Positions 16,667 through 25,716 of a DNA stretch of 64,000 bases are shown in pieces. The stretch is taken from assembly GCA_944393725.1 (NCBI GenBank), contig CALYBC010000009.1, forward strand, positions 122,595 through 186,594. The letters are read 5' to 3'. A program made the translations under genes and the position numbers. The notes below the pieces were generated by a model. That model had not been told where the DNA came from. It made no database searches and worked only from the letters and a program-made list of their open reading frames with translations. Position 1 is the stretch's first letter. Each line of letters opens with the position of its first letter. This stretch comes from an uncultured Alphaproteobacteria bacterium. Its GTDB lineage: Bacteria; Pseudomonadota; Alphaproteobacteria; RF32; CAG-239.

Positions 16667-18355
16667 ATGTCTAAAATCTTGGTTACATCAGCTTTACCGT
16701 ATATAAACGGCGTTCCTCATTTGGGTCACATGGTCGGCTGCCTTTTGCCTTCCGATACTTATGCTCGTTTTATGCGAATGATGGGAAACGAGGTCTTATA
16801 CATTTGCGGTACCGATGAACATGGCACAACATCCGAAGTAGGAGCTTTGAAAGCCGGTATGGATGTGCAGGCATATTGTGATATGAATCATAATCGCCAT
16901 GCACAGACTTATAAAGATTTTAATTTATCTTTTGACTTTTTCGGTCGTACTTCAACCGAAGAAAATAAAGAGATGACTTATCATATTTTTGAACAACTTG
17001 ATAAGAACGGTTTTATTGATGAAAAGACGGTTAAACAAGTGTATTCGGTTGATGATAAAATGTTTTTGGCCGACAGATATATCGTCGGTACTTGTCCTTA
17101 CTGCGGTTATGACAAAGCTCGCGGCGATCAATGCGAAAATTGTACCAAAGTATTGGATCCTACCGAGTTGATTGATGCCAGAAGTGCTATTTCGGGATCT
17201 AAAAATTTGGAAGTGAGAGAAACTAAACATTTATTCCTTAACTTACCAAAAATTGAGGATAAATTAGAAGCCTGGTTAAAAACCAAAGAGCCGTTCTGGC
17301 CCGATGTTGCTTATACGATTGCCAAAAAATGGCTTAAAGAAGGTTTGCAAGAAAGATGTATTACCCGCGATTTGAAATGGGGTTTTCCGGTTAATAAAAA
17401 AGGTTATGAGGATAAAGTCTTTTATGTTTGGTTTGATGCTCCAATCGGGTATATCGGAATTACCAAACAATGGGAAGAAGAAAAACCTCAAGAACGAAAC
17501 TGGAAAGACTGGTGGCTTAATCCGCAAAATGTCAGACATGTTGAGTTTATGGGGAAAGATAATGTGCCTTATCACTCAATCACTTTTCCGGCAACCCTGC
17601 TAGGTACCGGTGAAAATTGGACACAAGTCGATTTCTTAAAAGGTATGAGCTATCTTACTTATGAGGGTGGAAAATTTTCTAAGTCAGAAAGACGCGGAAT
17701 CTTTGCCGAAGATGCAGTTAAAGAATTTCCGGCAGATTACTGGAGATATTGGCTGATGTCCAATGCTCCGGAATCTTCGGATTCTTCATTTTCTTGGGAT
17801 TTGTTTGCCGGTGCGGTTAATAAGGACTTAAACGGTGTGTTGGGTAACTTTGTATCCAGAGTGCTTAAAATGACGGCTTCCAAAATTGGCGATAAAGTTC
17901 CTGAAGGCGGAGATAATTCTAAAGCTGATGAAGATTTAATTGCTGCTTTGCAAAAAAAAGTGGATGACTATATCAAGTATATGGAAGAAATGGAATTTCG
18001 CAAGGCTTTGGCTGAGTTAAGAGCTATTTGGGTGGAAGGAAACAACTATATATCCGCTGAAGAGCCTTGGTCAGTTATTAAAACCGATGAACAAAGAGCT
18101 AAGGTCATTTTGAGAAATTGTATAAATTTGATTCGTATTTATGCGTTGCTTTCGGCTCCGATTATGCCTGAAACTTCACAAAAAATATTGGATAAGCTCC
18201 ATGCAAATTCTATCATTATCAAAGATTTTGATGTCAGAAAAGAAATGAACTTCTTTAAGGGGGGAGAAAGCTTTGATGTGGGGGATATGCTCTTTGAAAG
18301 AATTACGCCGGAAAGAATTGAGGAATTAAAGGTTAAATATGCAGGTGCAAAATAA
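16667..18355 (+). CDS. metG: Methionyl-tRNA synthetase (zinc-containing type)
   Basis: Charges tRNA-Met. Class I signatures are HLGH (HIGH box) and KFSKS (KMSKS box). A four-Cys zinc knuckle CPYCGYDKARGDQCENC lies near residue 145, as in the E. coli-type enzyme. The C-terminal Trbp111-like tRNA-binding domain is absent; the protein ends after the anticodon-binding helices at 562 residues. ATG 16667 is chosen because CAGGAG sits eight bases upstream; the frame is open further but without a site. The gene is not in the holB-tatD gap where alphaproteobacteria normally keep a zinc-less metG. Its stop overlaps the next start (TAATG). Confidence 0.95.
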   Translation: MSKILVTSALPYINGVPHLGHMVGCLLPSDTYARFMRMMGNEVLYICGTDEHGTTSEVGALKAGMDVQAYCDMNHNRHAQTYKDFNLSFDFFGRTSTEENKEMTYHIFEQLDKNGFIDEKTVKQVYSVDDKMFLADRYIVGTCPYCGYDKARGDQCENCTKVLDPTELIDARSAISGSKNLEVRETKHLFLNLPKIEDKLEAWLKTKEPFWPDVAYTIAKKWLKEGLQERCITRDLKWGFPVNKKGYEDKVFYVWFDAPIGYIGITKQWEEEKPQERNWKDWWLNPQNVRHVEFMGKDNVPYHSITFPATLLGTGENWTQVDFLKGMSYLTYEGGKFSKSERRGIFAEDAVKEFPADYWRYWLMSNAPESSDSSFSWDLFAGAVNKDLNGVLGNFVSRVLKMTASKIGDKVPEGGDNSKADEDLIAALQKKVDDYIKYMEEMEFRKALAELRAIWVEGNNYISAEEPWSVIKTDEQRAKVILRNCINLIRIYALLSAPIMPETSQKILDKLHANSIIIKDFDVRKEMNFFKGGESFDVGDMLFERITPERIEELKVKYAGAK

Positions 18356-19152
18356 TGCTTTCCCGTAAAAGAAAAAATGAAAACAATGTCATAGGACCAA
18401 GCACCGGATGGATGAAGTGGATTAACAGATTTTTTAGGTTTATCTTATATCCGTTTATCCATCCAAAGGCTTTTGTCATACTGCTAGTATTGGTTCTGGC
18501 TGCCGTAATCGTATGGCCAATATCTCAAGGTGTGCAGCCCGAAGATTTGAAAAAGTGGTATGGTGAAAAGTATAATCAGTATTCTGATGTAGTTAGATCT
18601 CATATTGCAGGTAGTTATTTGGAAAAAATAATTCCGGACAAAAAGAAAATAAATGACAATGTTGCTCCCGTAGTCAGGCCAAAATTTGAAGCTCCAAAAC
18701 AGAAGATGGCTGATTATAAATCACCTCAAAAAAACAGACGCAAAGCGTTCCAAAAAGTTGAGATAAATAAAGATAAACAAAATGTCGAGGTGAGAAAACG
18801 AGTCAGCTCTTCTTATAATGGTCCTGATTTTAAAAGAAATAACTCTTTGGATTTGAATTATTTGGAAAATCCTAGAAAAGTCAGCGGAGTATTGGAAGTG
18901 GTGAATGCTAACGAGGTTATGCTCGGAGCTAGAAGACTTTTCTTGTATGGGATATATGTGCCGCCATCATCGGATAAAGGACTTAATGCCGAGATATTTT
19001 TAAGAAAAAATTATGGCGGTAAAAATGTCGATTGTTATATAGGTGCTTATGCCAAATCAGGGCAGGGTACGGCTATTTGTGTTATTGATGGTATAAATAT
19101 TAATCAAAAACTAGTCGATGCAGGATTTTCACAAAATGTAAGTCTGTTCTAA
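18355..19152 (+). CDS. Membrane-anchored protein with degenerate thermonuclease-like domain
   Basis: A 265-residue protein with a cytoplasmic basic N-terminus, one membrane helix (about 40-62), a Lys-rich linker, and a C-terminal domain at about 175-265 resembling a staphylococcal-nuclease fold. The strands VSGVLEVVNANEVMLG, LFLYGIYVP and the closing DGININQKLVDAGFS follow the family layout. The usual catalytic Arg, Asp and Glu of the RLxGIDxPE segment and the later Arg are not seen, so nuclease activity is doubtful. It overlaps metG by one base and precedes trkH by 14, so it is part of that transcript. Confidence 0.7.
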   Translation: MLSRKRKNENNVIGPSTGWMKWINRFFRFILYPFIHPKAFVILLVLVLAAVIVWPISQGVQPEDLKKWYGEKYNQYSDVVRSHIAGSYLEKIIPDKKKINDNVAPVVRPKFEAPKQKMADYKSPQKNRRKAFQKVEINKDKQNVEVRKRVSSSYNGPDFKRNNSLDLNYLENPRKVSGVLEVVNANEVMLGARRLFLYGIYVPPSSDKGLNAEIFLRKNYGGKNVDCYIGAYAKSGQGTAICVIDGININQKLVDAGFSQNVSLF

Positions 19153-19166
19153 AGGAGAATATACCA

Positions 19167-20600
19167 ATGTGGCAGCCGATTTGGATGATTTGCGGGTACT
19201 TCGTCAGTCTGTTGGGAATCGCTATGCTGTTTCCGGCTGCAGTCGATATTTATTATAATCACACCAAGTGGTCTATATTTGTAAGTTCGGCTATTGTTTC
19301 GTTGTTCATCGGTGTTTCTTTGTTTTTGGCAAATCGCGGGAAAATTAAAGATATATCAATACAGCAGGCTTATTTGATAACGGCAATAAGTTGGGTCGCG
19401 GTGACAGTACTTGCAGCCGTGCCATTTATGTTTTACGGTACACATTGGACAGAAGCTTTGTTTGAAGCGGCATCGGGAATTTCTACAACCGGAGCTTCCA
19501 TATATGCTGATGTCGAGAGTTTACCAAAATCGATTTTATTGTGGCGTGCACTACTTAATGGTTTGGGCGGCGTGGGAATTGTTATTTTTGCAATTGCAAT
19601 GCTACCGTTTTTGGGAATCGGCGGAATGCAGATATTTCAACGCGAAAACTCCGATGTAAATGAAAAGTTTTTGCCTAAAATAAGTTATATTGCCAAAAGG
19701 ATTATCTCGGTTTATTTGTTATTGATGATAGCTTGTATTTTATCTTTGAAATTGGCAGGAATGGGTTGGTTTGATGCGGTTTGCCATTCTTTGTCTACCA
19801 TATCAACGGGAGGATTGTCGACTAAAAATACTTCTATCGGATTTTTTAAGAGTGCTGACATTGAATGGATTATAACGCTTTTTATGTTTTTAGGGGCTTT
19901 GCCCTTAACTTGGTATCATAGCTTGATGTTTACCAAAAGTATTCATTCGCTGCGTTCATCCCAGGTGGTGGTATTTGTTAAAATTTTGGTTTTTTATATA
20001 ACGATAATGACTGTTTGGTTGATTTGGAATGATGTTTATGATTTTGGTGATGCCATAAGATATGCGGCGTTTAATGTTATATCAATTGTTACTTCTACGG
20101 GATTTAATTCAACAGATTGGTTGAAATGGGGCTCTTTTGCGGCAACGGCTTTTGTGATATTTGCCTTGACCGGCGGGTGTGCCGGTTCAACATCCGGCGG
20201 TATAAAAATGTTTCGTTGGCAAGTGGTGGCGGCACAGCTTAAAAAGGTTTTTGTTACAACAACCGAACCTAATCGTTTAATGCCGTTGAAAATAGGTAAT
20301 GCCGTTATAAGTTCTGATGTCGCAAATTCGGTATTTGTATTTTTTGCGGCTTATGCTTTTTCGGTAGCTATAATATGTTCATTGGTAGCTGTGAGCGGTA
20401 TTGATTTTGCAACGGCTTTTGGTGCGACAATCGCTTGTATTACTAACTCCGGTCCCGGAATTACCGAAAATATAGGACCATCCGGAAGCTATGCCGGGCT
20501 GAGCGATTTTGTGAAACTGTTGCTTGCTTTCACTATGATATTGGGTAGATTGGAAGTATTGACAATATGGGTGTTATTTACCAAAGGCTTTTGGCGATAG
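19167..20600 (+). CDS. trkH: Trk potassium uptake system membrane subunit TrkH
   Basis: Potassium-translocating channel-like subunit of the Trk system, in the inner membrane; it works with the NAD-binding TrkA protein, encoded here at 50243. The four P-loop selectivity-filter regions are visible (ISTTGAS, ISTGGLST, TSTGFNST, TNSGPGI) among about ten membrane helices. AAAGGAG lies ten bases before the ATG. The length of 477 residues is typical. It is convergent with the DUF2155 gene, 11 bases apart, with no obvious terminator between them. Confidence 0.95.
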   Translation: MWQPIWMICGYFVSLLGIAMLFPAAVDIYYNHTKWSIFVSSAIVSLFIGVSLFLANRGKIKDISIQQAYLITAISWVAVTVLAAVPFMFYGTHWTEALFEAASGISTTGASIYADVESLPKSILLWRALLNGLGGVGIVIFAIAMLPFLGIGGMQIFQRENSDVNEKFLPKISYIAKRIISVYLLLMIACILSLKLAGMGWFDAVCHSLSTISTGGLSTKNTSIGFFKSADIEWIITLFMFLGALPLTWYHSLMFTKSIHSLRSSQVVVFVKILVFYITIMTVWLIWNDVYDFGDAIRYAAFNVISIVTSTGFNSTDWLKWGSFAATAFVIFALTGGCAGSTSGGIKMFRWQVVAAQLKKVFVTTTEPNRLMPLKIGNAVISSDVANSVFVFFAAYAFSVAIICSLVAVSGIDFATAFGATIACITNSGPGITENIGPSGSYAGLSDFVKLLLAFTMILGRLEVLTIWVLFTKGFWR

Positions 20601-20611
20601 TCATTTCTAGC

Positions 20612-21274
20612 TTATTCGGTTTGAATTGAGCTTGCCGTATCGGCAGTATCATCAGATATAGTCGGAACTTGAACGGCTTCCGCAGGAACTGATAGCAGTT
20701 CGTCTTCGGCGATAAATTCCTCTTCTTCATATTCAGTCGGTTCTGCAATCGGCTGAGATGTAGCTTCAGCTGGGGCTGTTGTGTTTTCTTCCACCTCAAG
20801 AGATTCTACTTTAATGGCTTTTTTGCGAGGTTTCATAGGTATAGTATCGCGTAAAGCAAGTTGTTCCTCGGACAGCGTTTGTCCAAGGTTTTGTGTGGTG
20901 TTGTAGCATTTGAGCAACCATACATCATAAATAGGGTGTTCGACTGCGTTTAGTGCCGGAGTCGATGAAAACATCCAGCCTTTGAATATGTTAATAGGTT
21001 CATCGGTTTTATAATTGTCAACTACATCAACAAAAGCAGTATTTTCGGGAGTTTCTTCCGGAGACTTGGTAATGCATTTACGAACCAAAATGGAAAAACT
21101 GCCGAAATTGGCAATGCCGTTAACCGGAACATCTATTTCGCTTACACGGCCGGTTATCTTGTCCATAGCTTGCATACGAGCTGTATTGGCAGCTATATCT
21201 TCGGCATATGATATGTTGCTGCCAGAAAGTAATATGAGGGAGGAGGTCAGAAAACTCTTTAGCTTATTGTTCAT
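20612..21274 (-). CDS. DUF2155 domain protein with signal peptide
   Basis: Exported protein with a signal peptide (about 24 residues, ending NISYA|ED), followed by a DUF2155 domain at 30-125: MQAMDKITGRVSEIDVPV, FGSFSILVRKC and IFKGWMFSSTPALNAVEHPIYDVWLLKC as a pattern. The family is almost confined to Alphaproteobacteria and unstudied. A Thr/Glu-rich, probably disordered tail of about 90 residues follows. Its start overlaps the end of the MlaD gene by 11 bases, so the three minus-strand genes form one operon and the protein probably shares an envelope role. Confidence 0.85.
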   Translation of the reverse strand: MNNKLKSFLTSSLILLSGSNISYAEDIAANTARMQAMDKITGRVSEIDVPVNGIANFGSFSILVRKCITKSPEETPENTAFVDVVDNYKTDEPINIFKGWMFSSTPALNAVEHPIYDVWLLKCYNTTQNLGQTLSEEQLALRDTIPMKPRKKAIKVESLEVEENTTAPAEATSQPIAEPTEYEEEEFIAEDELLSVPAEAVQVPTISDDTADTASSIQTE

Positions 21275-21737
21275 CGCCGGTAACCATAAAAATTACTTCT
21301 CCAACCAAATCTTCTATCGTTTTGAAATCTTTGGTGTTGGTCATCGAATCGCCGTCTTTTAAGATTTCTTGGGTATGACCGGGGTCAATTTTTATAAATT
21401 TGTTGCCGATAAGTCCGTCAGCAACAATAGAGGCAACACTGTCAGAGGGAAGCTTAATTTCCGGAGAGATACTCATAATGACATTAGCCGTGTAATCTGT
21501 TTCATCAAGGTTTTGGCCTACGACGGTGCCAATTTTGATGCCGTTAATGCGGACATCGGAACCGACATTCAAACCTCCGACTTTTAAAAATTTTGCCGTG
21601 ATGTTATAACCTTTAACGACTTGTAAGTCTGATACATTATATGCAAAATAGCAAAACAGGGCAGCTACGGTTAAGACCAATATTCCCATAATTGTTTCGA
21701 CAGGTCTTTTATACATAAAAAAATCAGTTTTTGCCAT
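21264..21737 (-). CDS. MlaD-family phospholipid transport protein (second copy)
   Basis: Single-pass inner-membrane protein with a periplasmic MCE domain. The membrane helix lies at about 12-32 and the MCE core at 38-115 (FLKVGGLNVGSDVRINGIKIGTV, LPSDSVASIVADGLIGNKFIKID as patterns). MlaD hexamers sit with the MlaE permease and MlaF ATPase to move phospholipids between membranes; neither partner gene is nearby. At 157 residues it is like stand-alone alphaproteobacterial MlaD. It overlaps the upstream MlaD paralogue by 14 bases and the DUF2155 gene by 11. Confidence 0.88.
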   Translation of the reverse strand: MAKTDFFMYKRPVETIMGILVLTVAALFCYFAYNVSDLQVVKGYNITAKFLKVGGLNVGSDVRINGIKIGTVVGQNLDETDYTANVIMSISPEIKLPSDSVASIVADGLIGNKFIKIDPGHTQEILKDGDSMTNTKDFKTIEDLVGEVIFMVTGDEQ

Positions 21738-22239
21738 CTTCAGAGGTCTCCTTTTTATTTTGTCTTTTGGCTTTACCTATGCCTATAATTCTTTCAATAA
21801 GTTCTTCTATTACCATAGCATCTTGGGTGTATGAAAATTCACCACCGGGAGCAATCATGTCTTCAGAACCGCCAGGTTCAATTTCAATGTATTTGGCACC
21901 CATAACGGCAGAGCTAACTATAGCAGCTGAGCTGTCGTCCGGAAGTTGGATTTTTTCATTAATTTCGAGTGTCATTATTGCTTTGAAGTCATTATCAAGT
22001 TTGGCTCCGACGACTCTTCCGATGTCCATTCCGGCAAGTCTGACCGCATCTCCGACCATAAGACCGTCGGTACGATTAAATCGGGCATATACTTGATAGT
22101 AGTTGCCGCCACCTTTGTGCGTAATTTCGTCGCGTGAAAATAAGACGGCAAAAAACGCAACCAATACAACCAAAAGGACGGATAAACCGACTTTTAAGTT
22201 TTTGGTTTCTTCTTTATTATAGGTCTCTAGAATTTTCAT
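21724..22239 (-). CDS. MlaD-family phospholipid transport protein (first copy)
   Basis: First gene of the minus-strand operon: a 171-residue MlaD paralogue with a membrane helix at about 17-35 and an MCE domain at 45-125 (FNRTDGLMVGDAVRLAGMDIG, LPDDSSAAIVSSAVMGAKYIEIE as patterns), ending in a charged tail. Sequence similarity to the following gene shows tandem duplication; the two could form mixed rings. Divergent from the ABC transporter operon at 22392. Confidence 0.88.
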   Translation of the reverse strand: MKILETYNKEETKNLKVGLSVLLVVLVAFFAVLFSRDEITHKGGGNYYQVYARFNRTDGLMVGDAVRLAGMDIGRVVGAKLDNDFKAIMTLEINEKIQLPDDSSAAIVSSAVMGAKYIEIEPGGSEDMIAPGGEFSYTQDAMVIEELIERIIGIGKAKRQNKKETSEDGKN

Positions 22240-22354
22240 CTGGTTAATATTCCGTGTTTAATATAATTCTCGTCACCCCTTATACATTATTTTATTTGCT
22301 TTGTCATCAAAGATTTTGAAAAATAAAAATAATTGTTAAAATTTTAAAATTATC

Positions 22355-22363
22355 TGTTATGAT
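22355..22363 (+). promoter_or_regulatory. Candidate extended -10 promoter of the ABC operon
   Basis: TGTTATGAT is an extended -10 element (TGn plus TATGAT). TTGTTA at 22333-22338 could act as a loosely spaced -35. The site is 28 bases before the start codon. Confidence 0.45.
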
Positions 22364-22391
22364 GGAGCGTGGTTTGCAAAGGATTAACAAT

Positions 22392-23102
22392 ATGTTGATG
22401 GTAAAAAATCTATCCAAGTCACTGGAAAATAACAAAATATTGGATAATATTAACTTTGAGCTAAAAGATAAACAAATAACCGCATTGTTGGGGGTGAACG
22501 GTGCCGGAAAAACAACTTTAATGCGTTGCTTGGCCGGAGTTTACGAACCTGATGCCGGCAGTGTGGTTTTCGATAATTTTTCAGTGAAAGATAATAGAAA
22601 AAAATATTTGCAAAATATTGCTTATGTGCCGGAATTAGGTGGGTTGTACCTTGATATGACGGTGTTTGAATATTTAACATTCATTGCCGCACTCAATGGC
22701 GGTTGCGATAAAAAAATATTTGCTCAAACCGTTAAAGCTCTTGAATTAGAATCGGTCATTGATAAAAAATGTGCGGCGCTTTCGAAAGGTTATAAAAAAA
22801 GAACAGCTTTGGCAGCAGCACTGCTTAAACAACCCAAACTTTTGATTTTGGATGAACCTACGGAAGGATTGGATCCCAAGCAAAAAATTGCGTTGCGTAA
22901 ATTGCTTAAAAAATATGCCGAAAATAATACAATTTTGATTTCGACTCACATTATGGAAGAGGTCTCGGCTCTGGCATCACATATAATATTGATAAATAAA
23001 GGACAAATCATTTGTGATGCTCCGGAAAGTGAAATACGAAAAGTGGTTCCGGATGGAAATTTTGAGTTGTTGTTTTCTAATCTTGACGGAGATATGCAGT
23101 GA
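22392..23102 (+). CDS. ABC transporter ATP-binding protein (GldA-like)
   Basis: Cytoplasmic ATPase of an ABC-2 type exporter. Walker A is GVNGAGKTT, the signature is LSKGYKKR (a variant of LSGGQ, common in ABC-2 ATPases), Walker B is LLILDEPTEGLD, and the switch His is in ISTHIMEE. The start at 22392 is supported by AAAGGA eight bases upstream; ATG 22359 is in frame but lacks a site. It overlaps the permease gene by four bases. With the next three genes it matches the widespread GldA/GldF/GldG plus DUF4340 arrangement, originally named for gliding motility but found in many non-gliding bacteria. Confidence 0.9.
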   Translation: MLMVKNLSKSLENNKILDNINFELKDKQITALLGVNGAGKTTLMRCLAGVYEPDAGSVVFDNFSVKDNRKKYLQNIAYVPELGGLYLDMTVFEYLTFIAALNGGCDKKIFAQTVKALELESVIDKKCAALSKGYKKRTALAAALLKQPKLLILDEPTEGLDPKQKIALRKLLKKYAENNTILISTHIMEEVSALASHIILINKGQIICDAPESEIRKVVPDGNFELLFSNLDGDMQ

Positions 23103-23845
23103 GAGATTTTGTAAATAACATGATAGTTTTCTTTTTAAAGGAATTTAAATCATTTTTTCAAAACAAAATGATTTATGTGCTATTGCCGATATATTTGGTT
23201 ATTAACTTTACAACCGTTATATATTTTTCTGACTTTTTGAGCGTCGCAAGTTCGTCAATGCAACAATTTTTTCTTTTGCAGCCAAGAATTTTTTTAATAT
23301 TTGTACCGGCCTTGACAATGAGAATCTGGGTGGAAGAATATAAAAATAATACATGGGAAATTTTGTTGTCTCAACCGATATCCATTGCAGCGGCAGTAAT
23401 TGGAAAATTTTTGGCAGTGTGGGCCGTTACCGGAATTATGTTGTTGTCATCTACGGTATTGTGGGGAATTACGGCTTGGTTCGTCGGTTGTGATAATGTT
23501 TGGGTTTTAACTAATTATTTGATGACATTTTTGATAATAGGAATTATGTGTGCCGTGAGTGCTTGGGCAGGAGCTTTGTGTTTTAACTATGTCGGTGCTT
23601 TTTTATTATCTTGGGCTTTTTTGGCAATATTATTTGCGGTCAATTTTGATAATTTGATAAACAAAATAATGGCGGTGTTTGTTGATAATTTTAATGCCAG
23701 AGTTTTTTCTGATTTTGCGGAAATAGCGGCAAGTCTTGTCAGCGGAGAAATAAAAACGGCCTTTATATTTTATGCCATTGCACTTATTGCGGCAGCATTG
23801 TGGGCAAATGTGGTCGCTGTTGAGTATAAAAGGAGTGAAAAATAA
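23099..23845 (+). CDS. ABC-2 type permease (GldF-like)
   Basis: A 248-residue inner-membrane protein with six predicted helices, partner of the upstream ATPase. An amphipathic N-terminal stretch (FLKEFKSFFQNKMIYVLLP), RIWVEEYKNNTWEILLSQP (both as patterns) and a Gly/Ala-rich third helix are usual for ABC-2 permeases of the GldF group. The start is GTG 23099, overlapping the ATPase stop (GTGA). Its stop overlaps the following start by one base. Confidence 0.86.
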   Translation: MRDFVNNMIVFFLKEFKSFFQNKMIYVLLPIYLVINFTTVIYFSDFLSVASSSMQQFFLLQPRIFLIFVPALTMRIWVEEYKNNTWEILLSQPISIAAAVIGKFLAVWAVTGIMLLSSTVLWGITAWFVGCDNVWVLTNYLMTFLIIGIMCAVSAWAGALCFNYVGAFLLSWAFLAILFAVNFDNLINKIMAVFVDNFNARVFSDFAEIAASLVSGEIKTAFIFYAIALIAAALWANVVAVEYKRSEK

Positions 23846-25716
23846 TGCCGAAGTGGTCAATAAAAATAGTCATGGCCGTGTTTATTGTCGGCATAGTAAT
23901 TGTGTCAGTGGCGGCCGGCGTGGTCGGAAATTTGGTATTTGGCAACAGTAGTGTCGATGTGACAAAAGAGAAGGTTTACTCTTTGTCGCAACAATCGAAA
24001 AAATTTCTGGATAAGAATAATGATTTTTTGTTCATAAAATTATATGCGGCGGAAAATTTAACGCAAAAAGACCCGAGATGGAAAAAATATTTGGCTCAGG
24101 TTATTAAATTGGCTGAAACATATGAAAAAGAGAGCAATGGCAAAATTAAATTTGCTTTCGTTAAAGTAAAGCCGTTTGCCAATACTCAAGCTGAAGCAGA
24201 GAAAGTCGGAATCAAAGAGTTTTCGTATCCAAGCGGAGAAAAATATGCTTATTTCGGAATGGTGCTGGCTAATGAAAAAGGTAAATTTATTACCATACCC
24301 AGGTTTAGATTTGAAGATTTTGCATATATTGAAAATTTAATTACTCGAAACCTGTCATGCTTGACAACCAAAGAAAGTAAAAATGTTGGTATAATTTCTC
24401 CGGCCTTTAATGTGGCAGCCAAACAAACATATTTTGGAATATCCGAAGAATGGCCGTTTGTGACAGCACTCAGAAAAAACGGCTATAATCCGATTGCACT
24501 TGATGATGTTTCAAGAGGAATAAATCCTAATTATGATGCCGTGGTTGTGTTTTATCCAATGTCGTTGGATAATTTGACAATTTATTCTATTGATCAATAT
24601 CTGATGAGGGGCGGAAATGTTATAATGTTTCTTGATGCTTTTTCCGAAAATAGATTTGCCGATGCCGATCAGTATACAAATTATGTGAGCGGAATGGATG
24701 AGTTTTTGGAAAATTATGGTATAAAATATTCTGCTGATTTATTGGTGGGAGATAATGAATATAATCGTAACTTGGTGTTGGATGGAGAGAAAATAAATTA
24801 TCCGTTGCGACTTGTCGTTACAAAAGAAAATTTTAGTAAGCATAAAATAAATGAAAATATTAATTCATTACAGCTTAATCACAGCGGATTTTTAAAGTAT
24901 CAGAATATGCCAAATCTTACAACCAATGTGTTGTTCACTACTTCGGAAAACAGTGGAATAATGCCGGTTGATAAAATGAGATATCTTGATTATGATGTCT
25001 TTGTTGAAAACTATCAAGCGACAAAACAAAAATATCCTTTGGCAGTGCTGGTTGAAGGTAAATTTAAGTCTATGTTTAATGCTCCAATTTTTAATAATCC
25101 GGAATTGATTGCAAAAAGTTTGCCTTTCTTGATTATGCCATTGAAAGAAGGAAAACTCTTGATTGTGGCTGATAGTGATATGATGGGTGAAAATTTGTGG
25201 AATGCAAATTATGCAAAAAATCATGATACCAACGGTGAGTTATTTACTTCTGATAATTTGCAATTTTTATTAAACGCTCTTGACTATATGACGGGTGCTG
25301 ATTATGTATCGGTTCCGCTCAGAAAAAGAATGATTAAACAAATGACATGGCTGGTATTTTTACAAGAAATGGCTGCGCAAAAATATGCTCAAGAAAAAAA
25401 TGATGAGCAGAAGAAATTAATCGACGCACAAAAAAAATTGGCCGAGTTGGCCTCTCAGATGAAAATCACAGAATTGAGTTCCGTCAAAAAAATCAAAGAA
25501 ACAGAACAGTTGCAGCGAGAATTGGATAGGCATAAAAATAATCTGGAAAAAATCAATTACGATATCGAAAAAGAGTATAATAAACTATTTGCCTCGTTTG
25601 TTTGCTTGTTGATTGTGGTGCTACCTGTGGCGGTTACCTTGCTTTTAGCACTTTTGTACGGAGTATACAGTAAAAATATTGTGAAAAAAGCCATGATGAG
25701 GGATGATAATGAGTAA
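23845..25716 (+). CDS. GldG-like auxiliary component of the ABC transporter
   Basis: A 623-residue protein with one membrane helix near the N-terminus (about 8-30), a large periplasmic ABC_transp_aux (GldG) domain up to about residue 500, a coiled-coil region (about 505-575, rich in Lys/Gln/Glu) and a second membrane helix near the C-terminus (585-608). Motifs such as DVTKEKVYSLSQQSKKFL and RGGNVIMFLDAF are typical. It presumably gates or guides substrate to the ABC core. The transported substrate is unknown in this family. Confidence 0.85.
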   Translation: MPKWSIKIVMAVFIVGIVIVSVAAGVVGNLVFGNSSVDVTKEKVYSLSQQSKKFLDKNNDFLFIKLYAAENLTQKDPRWKKYLAQVIKLAETYEKESNGKIKFAFVKVKPFANTQAEAEKVGIKEFSYPSGEKYAYFGMVLANEKGKFITIPRFRFEDFAYIENLITRNLSCLTTKESKNVGIISPAFNVAAKQTYFGISEEWPFVTALRKNGYNPIALDDVSRGINPNYDAVVVFYPMSLDNLTIYSIDQYLMRGGNVIMFLDAFSENRFADADQYTNYVSGMDEFLENYGIKYSADLLVGDNEYNRNLVLDGEKINYPLRLVVTKENFSKHKINENINSLQLNHSGFLKYQNMPNLTTNVLFTTSENSGIMPVDKMRYLDYDVFVENYQATKQKYPLAVLVEGKFKSMFNAPIFNNPELIAKSLPFLIMPLKEGKLLIVADSDMMGENLWNANYAKNHDTNGELFTSDNLQFLLNALDYMTGADYVSVPLRKRMIKQMTWLVFLQEMAAQKYAQEKNDEQKKLIDAQKKLAELASQMKITELSSVKKIKETEQLQRELDRHKNNLEKINYDIEKEYNKLFASFVCLLIVVLPVAVTLLLALLYGVYSKNIVKKAMMRDDNE

